Source: Pseudolabrys taiwanensis
Lineage (GTDB): Bacteria; Pseudomonadota; Alphaproteobacteria; Rhizobiales; Xanthobacteraceae
DNA: 64,000 nucleotides
Direction: 5' to 3'
Assembly (NCBI RefSeq): GCF_003367395.1
Contig: NZ_CP031417.1
Location: 2,666,001-2,730,000, forward strand
Below, piece after piece: positions 1 through 10,185 of this stretch. Both the position numbers and the translations under genes were made by a program. The notes beneath the pieces were generated by a model, which was not told the DNA's origin, did not search any database, and saw only the letters and a program-made list of their open reading frames with translations. Within the stretch, counting starts at the first letter, position 1; each line of letters starts with the position of its first letter.

Positions 1-354
1 CAGCAGGATGGTGACCTTGCCAAAGAAGAACGTGCCGTAGAAATTCGGCGCGAGCAGCACATAATCGAGCGCCAGCAGCGACACGGCGAGAACCGTCGAC
101 GCTTTGAAGATGTTGAACAGGTCGGGAACGGACGTGAAGCGCCACTTGTTCTGATGCAGGCCGATGACGAAATAGACGATCGCGGCATAGATCACGAAGA
201 AGGGCAGAAACAGCTTCAAGCCGGTGACCCGCGCGTCCAGGCTGTCGCCCTCGAAGCGCACCAGGAAGGTCAGCACGATGGCCGCCGCGGTAGCCACCAG
301 ATCGTGCAGAACGATTAGATACTGACGCGGCGTGAGCCTCTGAAACCGTCTCAT
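1..354 (-). CDS. Polysaccharide biosynthesis nucleotide-sugar dehydratase, FlaA1/CapD-like (N-terminal part; runs off window)
   Basis: Only the first 118 codons are present; the gene continues beyond base 1. The translation starts MRRFQRLTPRQYLIVLHDLV and alternates hydrophobic stretches (about residues 14-33, 45-65, 83-105) with short charged loops containing LRFEG-like and NKWRFTSVPDL motifs. This is the N-terminal membrane domain of the FlaA1/CapD/WbpM family, inner-membrane nucleoside-diphosphate-sugar 4,6-dehydratases/epimerases for surface glycans. The catalytic Rossmann part lies outside the window. The start ATG overlaps the stop of the upstream glycosyltransferase (ATGA), so the two are probably cotranscribed. 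Family call from the N-terminal pattern only. Confidence 0.75.
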   Translation of the reverse strand, partial: MRRFQRLTPRQYLIVLHDLVATAAAIVLTFLVRFEGDSLDARVTGLKLFLPFFVIYAAIVYFVIGLHQNKWRFTSVPDLFNIFKASTVLAVSLLALDYVLLAPNFYGTFFFGKVTILL

Positions 355-1109
355 TCGGCGGGCTTCCAGGTCTGACGCTGCCTCACCGAGTTCGCCGGCA
401 GGCGCAGGAACGTCGTGGCGAAGGCGTACATATACCAGCGCATATAGGCCGGCACCCAATTCAAGACCTGGAAACGGCTCGCCCCTTGTTTGCGCTCGAA
501 CCATTTCGCCGGCACGTCGGCGACCGGCCAACCGAGGCGGTGGCATTTCACCAACAGCTCGAGGCTGTAGACAAAGCCACGGTCGGATTCGACCTGGATA
601 CGATCGATCACCCGCCGCGAGAACAGGCGGAACCCGTTGGTGGCATCGCGCGTCGGCAGCCGGGCGATGTGATAGAGCGTGAAGGCGGCCGTGCGCACCA
701 GCGCCGCCTTGAGCCAGCGGCAGCCTTCCATGCAGCCGCCCGGGATAAACCGGCTGGCGCAGACGATGTCGTTGCCCTGCTCGGCCTTGGCGACCATGGC
801 GTCGAGGATGCCGGCATTGAAGTCGTCGTCGGCGGGAAATACCAGGACATAGGCCGCGCGGCTCTCGGCGAAGCCGGTCATCACCGCGCCGTGCGCGCCG
901 CGGGCGCGGTTTTGCACAAACGCGATGTCCAGCCCTTCGACCTCGCCCGGATTGGCCTTGATGGTCGAGAGCGTGTCGTCATCCGGCCTGTCGTAACAGA
1001 TCAGAATGCGCGACGGCGTCTTCACCTCACGGCGCAGCGCGGCGAGTGTCGCCAGGATGATTTTTCCCTCGTTGTAAACGGGGATGATGATATCGAGCCT
1101 TGCCGTCAT
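351..1109 (-). CDS. Family 2 glycosyltransferase (DPM1/polyprenol-phosphate sugar transferase type)
   Basis: A 252-residue protein starting MTARLDIIIPVYNEG, the standard GT2 opening. A DDD motif in VFPADDDFN (about residue 93) fits the nucleotide-sugar/metal-binding DxD, and CYDRPDDDT lies in the nucleotide-binding region. It lacks the long C-terminal membrane domain of some relatives and resembles soluble or peripheral dolichol/undecaprenyl-phosphate mannosyl- or glucosyl-transferases. The ATG at 1109 is preferred over an in-frame upstream start because it follows the neighbouring dehydrogenase stop by 2 bp and begins exactly at the conserved fold. Its place between a nucleotide-sugar dehydrogenase and a FlaA1-like dehydratase points to exopolysaccharide or O-antigen assembly. 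The sugar donor is unknown. Confidence 0.85.
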   Translation of the reverse strand: MTARLDIIIPVYNEGKIILATLAALRREVKTPSRILICYDRPDDDTLSTIKANPGEVEGLDIAFVQNRARGAHGAVMTGFAESRAAYVLVFPADDDFNAGILDAMVAKAEQGNDIVCASRFIPGGCMEGCRWLKAALVRTAAFTLYHIARLPTRDATNGFRLFSRRVIDRIQVESDRGFVYSLELLVKCHRLGWPVADVPAKWFERKQGASRFQVLNWVPAYMRWYMYAFATTFLRLPANSVRQRQTWKPAE

Positions 1110-1111
1110 GC

Positions 1112-2353
1112 TCAGTGCACAACGTTCCCGTGCTTCAGGAACCCCCATACGTCGATCACGGGCTTGTCCTTGAAGTCGGCAGAGGCATACGCCGAATGCG
1201 GCGTGCACAAAATCATGATGTCGCTGCGCTCGATGACCTGCTCGAGCGGCAACAGCGAAGGATCGGTCGTTACGAACGGATCGGTGCTCAGAACCTCGCG
1301 CGCACAGACTTTCAGCGCACGCTTGACCTTATAGCTGAGCGAGGCGCGCGTGTCGTCGATCTCCGCCTTGAACGCCATGCCGAGAAGACCGACGGTCATG
1401 TTGGCGAGATCGTAATTGCGCCGCATGTCGTCCACGAGCTGCAACACCAGGCCTTCATTGACCTGCATGGCCGCATGGCCGAGCCCGAACTGATTGCGGG
1501 CGTAAGCGGCGAGTTGCATCGTATCCTTGAACAGACATGGTCCCGCGGAGAAGCCCGGTCCCGGCAGGCTCTTGAGCCGCGGGTAGTTCGTCTTCATCGC
1601 CTTCATGATCGCCTGGTAGTCGGCGCCAGCCTGTTTCGCGAGCATATAGAACTGATTGGTCGCCGCGAATTCGATATAGCGATAAGCGTTACTGAACAGC
1701 TTGGCGAACTCGGCTTCCTGCGGTTTGCAGATCACGATCTCGGGCGTGATCTTGCGGAAGAGATCGGCGGCTTCCTGCTCGGCTTCCGGCGACGTGCCGC
1801 TGACGATCTGCGGCATCGAGCCGAGTTCCCTGATGCCGTAGCCTTGCACCACGCGCTCGGGACAGAAGGCGATGCGATTCTTGCGGCCGAGCCGCTTGAG
1901 GTAGTCGGCAAGCCAGTCGGTGGTGCCGGGATAGACGGTCGAACGCAGCACCAGAAGCTGGTCGTCGGAAACGTGCGGCAGCAACTCGTCGATGCAGCGC
2001 TGCACATCGCCGTGCACGGGATTGAGGAACTCGTCCACCGGCGTGCCGATCGTGATGATGACGGGGCCGCGTCTGCCGATCGTTTCCGGCGACGAGGAGA
2101 AGACGAGCTTCCGGTCCGCCAAAGCCTTTTCGAGCAGCGGCTCGGCGCCGTATTCGATGAACGGCAACTTGCCCGCCCGCAGGGTCGCGAGCGTATCCTG
2201 ATTGAGATCGTTGATGTTGACGGTCAGCCCGGCCTCGGCAAAGGCGAGCACCAGGGGAATGCCGACATGGCCTGCGCCGCCCACCACGGTGAGATCGGCC
2301 AAGGCGGTCTCTTCCCCGGCGGCAGCAAAAGCCTTGGTCGACGAATAATTCAC
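1112..2353 (-). CDS. UDP-glucose/GDP-mannose dehydrogenase family protein (nucleotide-sugar 6-dehydrogenase)
   Basis: A 413-residue NAD-dependent enzyme oxidising the C6 hydroxyl of a nucleotide sugar to a uronate. The N-terminal Rossmann motif is VVGGAGHVGIP (about residues 23-33). The catalytic-cysteine region reads GPGFSAGPCLFKDT near residue 270, and the C-terminal UDP-binding domain contains GMAFKAEIDDTRAS. The form is closer to UDP-N-acetylmannosamine/WbpA-type dehydrogenases than to Ugd, but the exact substrate cannot be decided. It is followed by the glycosyltransferase after 2 bp, so one operon is likely. The 177 bp upstream (2354-2530) hold no recognised gene. Confidence 0.88.
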   Translation of the reverse strand: MNYSSTKAFAAAGEETALADLTVVGGAGHVGIPLVLAFAEAGLTVNINDLNQDTLATLRAGKLPFIEYGAEPLLEKALADRKLVFSSSPETIGRRGPVIITIGTPVDEFLNPVHGDVQRCIDELLPHVSDDQLLVLRSTVYPGTTDWLADYLKRLGRKNRIAFCPERVVQGYGIRELGSMPQIVSGTSPEAEQEAADLFRKITPEIVICKPQEAEFAKLFSNAYRYIEFAATNQFYMLAKQAGADYQAIMKAMKTNYPRLKSLPGPGFSAGPCLFKDTMQLAAYARNQFGLGHAAMQVNEGLVLQLVDDMRRNYDLANMTVGLLGMAFKAEIDDTRASLSYKVKRALKVCAREVLSTDPFVTTDPSLLPLEQVIERSDIMILCTPHSAYASADFKDKPVIDVWGFLKHGNVVH

Positions 2354-2530
2354 GCGGCACCTTCAACTGATTGCAGGCGAGCAAAGAGACGAAACGGCGC
2401 CCCTGGGGCGTCCCGGTCCCCCGGGCGCAAATATCGCCGTTTTGCAGGCGGTTAGGTAGCAAATAGCCGACCCGGGCAAAAGGGGATTTCCCACCCTCGC
2501 GGGGCTGCCCCCCTGCTCTATCCTACCCGA

Positions 2531-3490
2531 TCAAGCGGCCGAACGCCGGCTGCCGCTCAGAAAATCGGCATAAGCCGCCGCGAGCCCCTCACGGAGCGGC
2601 GTTTTCGGCTGCCAGCCCAGCGCGGTGAGACGCGAACAATCCAGGAGCTTTTTCGGCGGACCGTCGGGCCGCCGGGTGTCGAAAACGATCTGACCCGGAT
2701 ACCCCACGATATCGCGGACCAACTCTGCGAACTCCCGGATCGTGATGTCCCTGCCCGCGCCGACGTTGAGGAAGGTGGCGCCGGAATAATGCTTCATAAT
2801 GAAGACGCAGGCATCGGCGAGATCGTCCGCGCTCAGAAACTCCCGCCTGGGCGTGCCTGTGCCCCACACCTCGACGGTCGGCGCGCCGCTCAGCTTGGCC
2901 TCGTGAAACCGGCGGATGAGCGCGGCCGGAACATGGCTGTTCTGCGGATGATAATTGTCGCCGGGTCCGTAAAGGTTCGTCGGCATCGCGGAAACGAAAT
3001 CGGCGCCGTGCTGCTTGCGATAGGCTTCGCACATCTTGATGGCCGCGATCTTGGCGACGGCATACCACTCGTTGGTCGGCTCGAGCGGGCCGGTGAGCAA
3101 CGCTTCTTCCTGCATCGGCTGCGGCGCCATCTTCGGATAGATGCAGGATGAGCCGAGATTGAGCAGTTTTCTGACGCCGACCTCGTGCGACGCGCGGATC
3201 ACATTCAGCGCGATGCCCAGATTGTCGACGATGAAGTCCGCCGGATAAGTATCGTTGGCATAAATGCCGCCGACCCGCGCCGCCGCCAGGAAGACGGCGT
3301 CAGGCTTGTGCTCCGCCAGCCACTGTTCGGTGTCGCTCTGACGCGTGAGATCGAGCGCGCGGCGATCGGCCGTCAGGATTTCGCAGTCTTCACCTTGCAG
3401 CCTTCGCACGATGGCCGCGCCGGCCATCCCGTTATGCCCAGCCACAAAGACCCGCTTGCCTTTCAGGTCGAACAGGAGTGGCGGCGTCAT
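2531..3490 (-). CDS. fcl: GDP-L-fucose synthase
   Basis: NADPH-dependent bifunctional 3,5-epimerase/4-reductase making GDP-L-fucose from GDP-4-keto-6-deoxymannose. About 319 residues, normal for the family. The short-chain Rossmann motif VFVAGHNGMAGAAI is near the N-terminus, GSSCIYP supplies the Ser, and YAVAKIAAIKM the catalytic Tyr-x3-Lys; NLYGPGDNYHPQNSHVPAALIRRF is the family signature, given here only as a pointer. The ATG at 3490 is preferred over an in-frame GTG at 3502. No gmd (GDP-mannose 4,6-dehydratase) is in the window, so its partner must be elsewhere. It supports fucose or a related deoxysugar in the surface glycan. Confidence 0.92.
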   Translation of the reverse strand: MTPPLLFDLKGKRVFVAGHNGMAGAAIVRRLQGEDCEILTADRRALDLTRQSDTEQWLAEHKPDAVFLAAARVGGIYANDTYPADFIVDNLGIALNVIRASHEVGVRKLLNLGSSCIYPKMAPQPMQEEALLTGPLEPTNEWYAVAKIAAIKMCEAYRKQHGADFVSAMPTNLYGPGDNYHPQNSHVPAALIRRFHEAKLSGAPTVEVWGTGTPRREFLSADDLADACVFIMKHYSGATFLNVGAGRDITIREFAELVRDIVGYPGQIVFDTRRPDGPPKKLLDCSRLTALGWQPKTPLREGLAAAYADFLSGSRRSAA

Positions 3491-3577
3491 TGGCGATCTC
3501 ACGGCGGAAACGATCCGCCGTCGTACCGCAAAGCGCCACGCGCTGTAAATGCGCCGGATTGCGCGGATTTTCCGCGA

Positions 3578-4726
<1,149 letters not shown>

Positions 4727-4935
4727 CAGACGACCCCTGAATTGCCCGTTTACCGAGCAGTAACCACATTCCCTTACCAATTGGTTACCAATCGGGTTCC
4801 ATCCGGCCATTATGAGCGCTTTCCGAGCCCATTTTGGCCTTCTGGCGGGCTCGGTCAGCGCTCTTGCATGCTGGGGGGCCGCATGCCAAAGGCTGGGCCG
4901 GGCGGCTATCGGTCGCGTAAGGGGTCATTGCGTCG

Positions 4936-5904
4936 ATGCGACGCTATTTGCCGTTGCTGCTGAAAGCGGCCGTTTCCATCCTGCTTCTCTATTTGTCGCT
5001 GCGCTCGGTGCACGTGGAAACTGTGGCGACGCGCCTGAGCCAGTTCGATCCGCTCTGGATCGGCGGCGCGCTGGTGCTGCTCACGCTGCAGGTTGGGCTC
5101 CTGGCCATACGCTGGCGCGAGATTGCCGCCGTATCCGGCATCAACATCGCTTTGCCGCCGATCACGCAAATCGCCTTCATTGCGAATTTCTTCAATCAGG
5201 TGCTGCCCTCGAGCGTGGGCGGCGACGCCGCACGGGTCTGGCTCCTCGGCCGCAGAGGCGGCGGGTGGGCCAGCGCGACCTACTCCGTGCTCATCGATCG
5301 CGTTGCCGGCGTACTCATGCTGGCGTTGATCGTGATCGCGTGCCTGCCGTGGACCCTGACTTTGATCCATGACGCACTCGCGCGCGCGGTGCTGCTGTTG
5401 ATCGGCGGCGGGGCGATCGTTGGCGCGCTGGTGTTCATCGGCATCGGCATGTTGCCGCGCCGCTGGTTCGACCGGTTCATGGTGACGCGGCACCTGGCCG
5501 AGACGTCACGCGCGGCGTGGCGGTTGTGCCGCATGCCCAGTGCGGCGTTGATCGTCACCATCTGCTCAATCGTCATTCATATCATGACCGTCACCGTCGC
5601 TTGGTGCTGCATGAAAGCGGTCGCGGCGCCGGTCGGTTTCGCACCGATCTTGTTCCTGATGCCACCGGTGCTGTTGATCGCGACCGTGCCGATCTCGATC
5701 GCGGGCTGGGGCGTGCGTGAAAGCAGCATGGTCGTGGCATTCACGTCGGCGGGCCTCGCGCCGAGCGACGGGCTGATGCTGTCGATTCTGTTCGGCGCCA
5801 CCAGTTTCGTTGTTGGCGCATTGGGCGGACTGGTGTGGATCGCGAGCGGCGTGAAAATCGGCCGACTGCCGCGCGCGAGCGAAGCTGTCGCCGACGAGCC
5901 ATGA
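4936..5904 (+). CDS. Lysylphosphatidylglycerol-synthase-like (UPF0104/YbhN-type) membrane protein
   Basis: A 322-residue integral membrane protein with about eight hydrophobic segments, starting MRRYLPLLLKAAVSILLLYL. The conserved loop NFFNQVLPSSVGGDAARVW and the following VLIDRVAG are hallmarks of the LPG_synthase_TM/UPF0104 family. Members are found in flippase or glycolipid contexts and lack the MprF catalytic domain. The gene diverges from the UXS gene and overlaps the next gene by ATGA, so it belongs to a plus-strand unit in the glycan region; a role in lipid-linked sugar translocation is inferred from context only. Confidence 0.8.
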   Translation: MRRYLPLLLKAAVSILLLYLSLRSVHVETVATRLSQFDPLWIGGALVLLTLQVGLLAIRWREIAAVSGINIALPPITQIAFIANFFNQVLPSSVGGDAARVWLLGRRGGGWASATYSVLIDRVAGVLMLALIVIACLPWTLTLIHDALARAVLLLIGGGAIVGALVFIGIGMLPRRWFDRFMVTRHLAETSRAAWRLCRMPSAALIVTICSIVIHIMTVTVAWCCMKAVAAPVGFAPILFLMPPVLLIATVPISIAGWGVRESSMVVAFTSAGLAPSDGLMLSILFGATSFVVGALGGLVWIASGVKIGRLPRASEAVADEP

Positions 5905-6419
5905 TGCGTCCGGCCGCCTTTCTCGACCGCGACGGCGTGCTCAATGTCGACCACGGCTATGCACACCGTCCCGAGCAACTCGACTGGGTGGCGGGTGCGC
6001 CCGAGGCCGTGCGACTGTTGAACGAGGCCGGCTATTACGTGATCGTCGTCACGAACCAATCGGGCGTGGCGCGCGGCTATTACGACGAAGGCGCGATTCT
6101 TCGCTTCCACGCCTATATGCAGGAGCGTCTCGGCGAGCACGGCGCGCGCATCGACGCTTTTTATTATTGCCCTCATCATCCGCGCGGCAGCGTCAAGGAA
6201 TTCGCCGTCGACTGCGCTTGCCGCAAACCCCTGCCCGGCCTGCTCGCCCAGGCCGTCGGCGATTGGCCCGTCGACCTGTCGCGTAGCTTTATGATCGGCG
6301 ACCGGGATAGCGACATTGCCGCCGCCGCAGCCTTCAACATTCCCGGCATCAAGTTCGATGCCAATACGCAGTCTTTGCCGGCGCTCGTCCGCCAGGAAAT
6401 CGCTGCGCGCGATCGATAG
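5901..6419 (+). CDS. gmhB: D-glycero-D-manno-heptose 1,7-bisphosphate 7-phosphatase-like HAD hydrolase
   Basis: A 172-residue HAD-IIIA phosphatase. The nucleophile motif FLDRDGVLN is at about residues 7-15, VTNQSGVARG is motif II, and MIGDRDSDIAAA supplies the late acidic motif. The C-x-H...C-x-C zinc loop typical of GmhB is visible as YCPHHP and DCACRKP. It removes the C7 phosphate of heptose bisphosphate in ADP-heptose or GDP-heptose synthesis, or acts on another sugar phosphate. The start is fixed by the ATGA overlap with the preceding membrane protein; longer in-frame starts would run inside that gene. No other heptose gene is in the window, so the substrate is not certain. Confidence 0.82.
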   Translation: MMRPAAFLDRDGVLNVDHGYAHRPEQLDWVAGAPEAVRLLNEAGYYVIVVTNQSGVARGYYDEGAILRFHAYMQERLGEHGARIDAFYYCPHHPRGSVKEFAVDCACRKPLPGLLAQAVGDWPVDLSRSFMIGDRDSDIAAAAAFNIPGIKFDANTQSLPALVRQEIAARDR

Positions 6420-6506
6420 ATCGGCGCGCCGCCATAAGCGGCCACGCCAACCCGCCCATACCCCGCCCCACGCCGTTACACCCACCCCGGATCGCTCCAC
6501 CTTCTG

Positions 6507-6583
6507 AAAAGATATATCTTGCGTCATATCGAAATCGGCCCTATCTACGATGCATCAAAAGATATATCTTTCTATGATATATC
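6507..6583. promoter_or_regulatory. Three-copy palindrome array before padR (candidate PadR operator)
   Basis: GATATATC occurs at 6511-6518, 6561-6568 and 6576-6583. The first two copies are embedded in AAGATATATCTT palindromes (6509-6520, 6559-6570), and the second extends to a perfect 14-bp palindrome. Copies 1-2 are 50 bp apart and copies 2-3 are 15 bp apart; the last ends 27 bp before the padR start codon. This AT-rich block stands out in GC-rich surroundings. Autoregulation by the downstream PadR protein is the simplest reading. Confidence 0.65.
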
Positions 6584-6610
6584 TAAACTGCTGAAAACAC
6601 AGGAGTTCTC

Positions 6611-7264
6611 ATGTTTGGACGACAATTTGAAGGTCGCGAGGGCCGCTTCGGCGATCGGGATGAGCGCCACGAACGCCATTGCGCAGGCAGGCACGGGCGG
6701 GGAATGCACCGCGGATTTGGCCGGCATCGTTTCGGCGGCCGTCATGGCGGCGACGACGAGATGATGCACGCGGGTCGCATGCTCGCCCAAGGCGATCTGC
6801 GCCTGATTGCGCTCAGGCTGATCGAAGGCCAGCCACGGCACGGCTACGACATCATCAAGGCGCTCGAGGACACGACGTCGGGCTGGTACTCGCCGAGCCC
6901 CGGGATCGTCTATCCGACACTCACTTATCTGGAAGAGGTCGGCTACCTCACCTCACAGCCGGAAGGCGCCAAGAAGCTCTACACCATCACCGATGAAGGC
7001 CGGGCGCATCTCGCCGAGAACAAGGACCTCGTCGACGCGGTGATGAAGCGGCTGACCTTCATCGGCGAAAAGGCCGCGCGCATGCGCGAGCGCATGGAAA
7101 GCGAGCAGGACGGCGAGCGCGGCGGTCGCTGGCAGCTCGTGCGTGCCGCGTTCGACAGCATGCGCGAAGCCGCCCGCGAGCGCCTCAAGAACGATCCCGA
7201 TGCGGAGGCGAAAGTCGTGGAGATTCTGGCGCGCGCGGCGAACGAGATCCGCAAGCTGCAATAA
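6611..7264 (+). CDS. PadR-family transcriptional regulator with His-rich N-terminus (YqjI-like)
   Basis: A 217-residue DNA-binding protein. Residues 1-55 are rich in Gly, Arg and His, with His at 20, 23, 28, 33, 39, 45 and 53 and Cys24; residues about 58-130 form the PadR winged helix (LRLIALRLIEGQPRHGYDI, SPSPGIVYPTLTYLEE), and the C-terminus is a helical dimerisation region. This architecture matches E. coli YqjI, a Ni/Fe-sensing repressor with a metal-binding N-terminus. AGGAG lies 6 bases before the ATG. A palindrome array sits directly upstream. No yqjH-like ferric reductase gene is next to it, so its target besides itself is unknown. Metal sensing is inferred from the N-terminus. Confidence 0.85.
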   Translation: MFGRQFEGREGRFGDRDERHERHCAGRHGRGMHRGFGRHRFGGRHGGDDEMMHAGRMLAQGDLRLIALRLIEGQPRHGYDIIKALEDTTSGWYSPSPGIVYPTLTYLEEVGYLTSQPEGAKKLYTITDEGRAHLAENKDLVDAVMKRLTFIGEKAARMRERMESEQDGERGGRWQLVRAAFDSMREAARERLKNDPDAEAKVVEILARAANEIRKLQ

Positions 7265-7281
7265 CGGACCTAAGCCGTGTC

Positions 7282-7308
7282 CTGACGGGGCGTTTTATAC
7301 CCCGTCAG
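7282..7308. terminator. Inverted repeat between convergent genes, possible bidirectional terminator
   Basis: CTGACGGGG and CCCCGTCAG form a perfect 9-bp stem with a 9-base loop containing TTTT. It fills the 47-bp gap between padR and the convergent gene at 7312-8649. No clear U-tract follows on either strand, so termination is only a plausible role. Confidence 0.45.
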
Positions 7309-7311
7309 CAC

Positions 7312-8649
7312 TCATTGCCCCCAGGCTCTGAACGCCTCTTCGAAGGCGCGCGAGCCGGGGGTACCCTTCTCCACCGCGAGAATGGCGCGCTTGCCGCTGG
7401 TATAGACGATCGGAATGTCGAACCAGTCCCGCTCCTTGAGGAGCTGGATATTCCGCTGCAGGTCGATATCGACCGCCGACAAGCCGATCAGAAAATAACC
7501 GTTGGTCACCTTCACCGCGAGACCGGCGAGCGGCACGCCGCGCGCCTGCTCGTTCTGCTTCATCAGCACGCCGGGTACATTGCCGATGCCGCCTTCGGAG
7601 AAGTCGGCCGGCAGCGTGAACATGATCTCGATGGTGTGGCTCGCCGGCAGCGCCTTGTCGGTGTTGCGGCGAAGCGACCAGACCATCCGCAGGTGCCGTT
7701 CGGGAATTTCCACGTCGGCGCGGATGGCGAGCTCCGGCGGCTGGCCCGGGCCGGGCGACACGGTTTCCGTGCGCCAGATCGCCGAGCCGACATAGCGCTT
7801 GCCTTGCGGGTCGTTGGGATCTTCGTCGTACAGCACGACCTTCTGCGCCACCGCCGCGGCCGGCGCGTTGGCGCTGGTGCCTTGGTCACCGCCGATACGG
7901 TCGGTGATTTTCGGCTGGCCGGCGGGCTGCGTCGGCTGCTGCTGTTGCGCGACCGGCGCCGGGCTGCTCGAGCGCATGCTGGCGACCATCGAGGAGATGG
8001 CGCCGCGCTGCCAGTAGCCGATGCCGACGACGCAGATGATGCCGATGACGACGGCGGCGATGACGGCAATGCGGCCCCAGTTCGGCGCCGGGCGCGTATA
8101 AATGTCGTCGTCGCCATACTGCTCGGCCGGCGGCGGCGGCCAGCTTTCCGGCAGCGGCTCCTCCGGCTTCGGCTCGCGCTTCACCGCGCGCGGCAAAGGT
8201 TCCTCCGGCTCGGCCTTGGCTTCGTAAGGCGACGGATGCGGGGCACCATGATGCGGTGCGTAAAGCGACGGCTCCTCGGCCGGCTCTTCCGCGGGCGGAT
8301 CGAAATAGTGGGCGGGCGACGGCTCGGGCTGCTGCCCTTCAACCTCCGCCATGGTCTCGCGGAAATTGCGCAGCGCCTGATCGCGCAGCGACGGCGGTTC
8401 TTCCGCCGGCGGCTTTACCGGGGCCTCCGGCATCGCCCGGCGGACGGCCTCCGCCTCCACCTGGCGAATCGCCTCTTCGAGCGCCAGGCGCTCGCGCGTG
8501 ATTTCCGCCTCTTCGAGCGGCGGATCGACGCCGCGGAGCTGATTGACCAGCGCCGTGCGCGCGCGCTCGTACAAGGCGCGGCGGGTCTCGCCTGTGCTGT
8601 TGTCGAGTCCGTCAACCGCGCGTGCGATCAGGGGGTGATAGTCAGCCAT
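7312..8649 (-). CDS. Single-pass membrane protein of unknown function, proline-rich cytoplasmic region
   Basis: A 445-residue protein I cannot assign to a characterised family. Residues 1-70 form a charged, probably helical region starting MADYHPLIARAVDGLDN. Residues 75-190 are rich in Pro and Glu with repeated EEP motifs. One transmembrane segment lies at about 192-213 (IAVIAAVVIGIICVVGIGYW). A Ser/Pro/Gln linker follows, then a folded C-terminal domain of about 170 residues (from KVVLYDEDPNDPQGKRYVG) presumably in the periplasm. Similar proteins occur in Bradyrhizobium-like genomes as hypothetical proteins (general recollection, not searched). It is upstream of and in the opposite order to no obvious partner; purA lies 65 bp further on the same strand. 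Confidence 0.7.
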   Translation of the reverse strand: MADYHPLIARAVDGLDNSTGETRRALYERARTALVNQLRGVDPPLEEAEITRERLALEEAIRQVEAEAVRRAMPEAPVKPPAEEPPSLRDQALRNFRETMAEVEGQQPEPSPAHYFDPPAEEPAEEPSLYAPHHGAPHPSPYEAKAEPEEPLPRAVKREPKPEEPLPESWPPPPAEQYGDDDIYTRPAPNWGRIAVIAAVVIGIICVVGIGYWQRGAISSMVASMRSSSPAPVAQQQQPTQPAGQPKITDRIGGDQGTSANAPAAAVAQKVVLYDEDPNDPQGKRYVGSAIWRTETVSPGPGQPPELAIRADVEIPERHLRMVWSLRRNTDKALPASHTIEIMFTLPADFSEGGIGNVPGVLMKQNEQARGVPLAGLAVKVTNGYFLIGLSAVDIDLQRNIQLLKERDWFDIPIVYTSGKRAILAVEKGTPGSRAFEEAFRAWGQ

Positions 8650-8714
8650 TCCGCGTCATATGCTCGAGCATGAGGAGAGTGCTCTTCGCCCCGCATGATG
8701 TCTTTTTTCCGCAA

Positions 8715-10004
8715 TCATGTCTCGAAAGGATTCTTCATCAGAATCGTGTCTTCGCGTTCCGGGCTGGTGGACAGGAGGGCGACGGGGCACCCGATCAGCT
8801 CTTCCACCCGGCGGACATATTTGATGGCCTGCGCCGGAAGCTGCGCCCAGGAGCGCGCGCGGGCCGTGGGTTCTTTCCAACCCGCGATGGTCTCGTAGAT
8901 CGGCTCGGCGCGCGCCTGCGCCAATTCGCCGGCCGGCAGATAGTCGATCTCGCGGCCGTCGAGCCGGTAACCGACGCAGACTTTGACCTCCTCGAAGCCG
9001 TCGAGGATGTCGAGCTTGGTCAGCGCAATGCCGTCGATGCCGGAGGTGCGCACCGTCTGGCGCACCAGCACCGCGTCGAACCAACCGCAGCGGCGCGCGC
9101 GGCCGGTGACCGTGCCGAACTCGCGGCCACGCTCGCCCAGGATCTTGCCGACCTCGTTGTGCATCTGGTCGGTCGGGAACGGCCCCTCGCCCACCCGCGT
9201 CGTATAGGCCTTGGTGATGCCGAGTACGTAGTCGATGGCGTTGGGGCCGAGGCCCGAGCCGGTGGCCGCTTGCGCTGCCACCGTATTCGACGAGGTGACG
9301 TAAGGATAAGTGCCGTGGTCAATGTCGAGTAGCGAACCCTGCGCTCCCTCGAACAGGATGCGCTTGCCTTCGCGTCGGCGATCGTCGAGCAACGACCACA
9401 CAGAATCCATATACGGCAGCACTTTCGGTGCGATCGCCGCGAGATGGTCGTAGATTTCCTTCGGCGCCAGCTCGGGCATGTTGTTGCCGCGGCGCAGCGC
9501 ATTGTGGTGCGCGAGGAGCCGTTCGATCTTCGGACCAAGCGAGGGCAGATCGGCGAGGTCCATGAAGCGGATGGCGCGGCGGCCGACCTTGTCTTCATAG
9601 GCCGGACCGATGCCCCGCTTCGTGGTGCCGATACGCGCCGACGAGTTTTCGCGGATGGCCTCGAGCTCGCGGTGCAGCGGCAGGATGAGAACAGCGTTCT
9701 CGGCGATGCGCAGATTTTCCGGGCTGACCTTGACGCCCAGCTTTTCGAGCGCGGCGATCTCGTCGATCAGGGCCTGCGGGTCGATGACGACGCCGTTGCC
9801 GATGACCGACAGCTTGCCCCCGCGCACGACACCGGATGGCAGCAGCGACAATTTGTAGGTCTTGCCGTCGATCACCAGGGTATGACCGGCGTTATGGCCG
9901 CCTTGAAATCGCACGACGATGTCGGCTTGCTCCGACAGCCAGTCGACGATCTTGCCTTTACCCTCGTCGCCCCATTGCGAGCCGACCACAACAACATTCG
10001 CCAT
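8715..10004 (-). CDS. purA: Adenylosuccinate synthetase
   Basis: Catalyses GTP-dependent formation of adenylosuccinate from IMP and aspartate, the first committed step to AMP. A 429-residue protein starting [21 protein letters not shown], which contains the catalytic Asp and the GDEGKGK phosphate loop; [10 protein letters not shown] carries the catalytic His. [21 protein letters not shown] and the C-terminal guanine-recognition region are intact. The start at 10004 is chosen because the conserved protein begins there; the in-frame extension upstream is not conserved sequence. The gene is single, with 181 bp of upstream DNA before phaC in which I see no gene. Confidence 0.97.
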   Translation of the reverse strand: MANVVVVGSQWGDEGKGKIVDWLSEQADIVVRFQGGHNAGHTLVIDGKTYKLSLLPSGVVRGGKLSVIGNGVVIDPQALIDEIAALEKLGVKVSPENLRIAENAVLILPLHRELEAIRENSSARIGTTKRGIGPAYEDKVGRRAIRFMDLADLPSLGPKIERLLAHHNALRRGNNMPELAPKEIYDHLAAIAPKVLPYMDSVWSLLDDRRREGKRILFEGAQGSLLDIDHGTYPYVTSSNTVAAQAATGSGLGPNAIDYVLGITKAYTTRVGEGPFPTDQMHNEVGKILGERGREFGTVTGRARRCGWFDAVLVRQTVRTSGIDGIALTKLDILDGFEEVKVCVGYRLDGREIDYLPAGELAQARAEPIYETIAGWKEPTARARSWAQLPAQAIKYVRRVEELIGCPVALLSTSPEREDTILMKNPFET

Positions 10005-10185
10005 CAGGATCTTTCCCTGCCGTATGCCCCCGGACACGCTCAGCCGGGTGCCGCCGGCCAGGTGCACCTTCGGATAAAGGATGCAGGCGGCCGAGGCAAG
10101 GCAGCGCGGCCCCGATCAGGGCCGGACGGCTGGGTACTTTACCTGACTTTTCAACAAGCTACCGGCCCGCAGCGGGGCTCCTGGC

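Noticed and set aside
4812..5372. Plus-strand frame before and overlapping the UPF0104-type gene
   Set aside because: Out of frame with the membrane protein and without membrane pattern or motif; the family begins at 4936.
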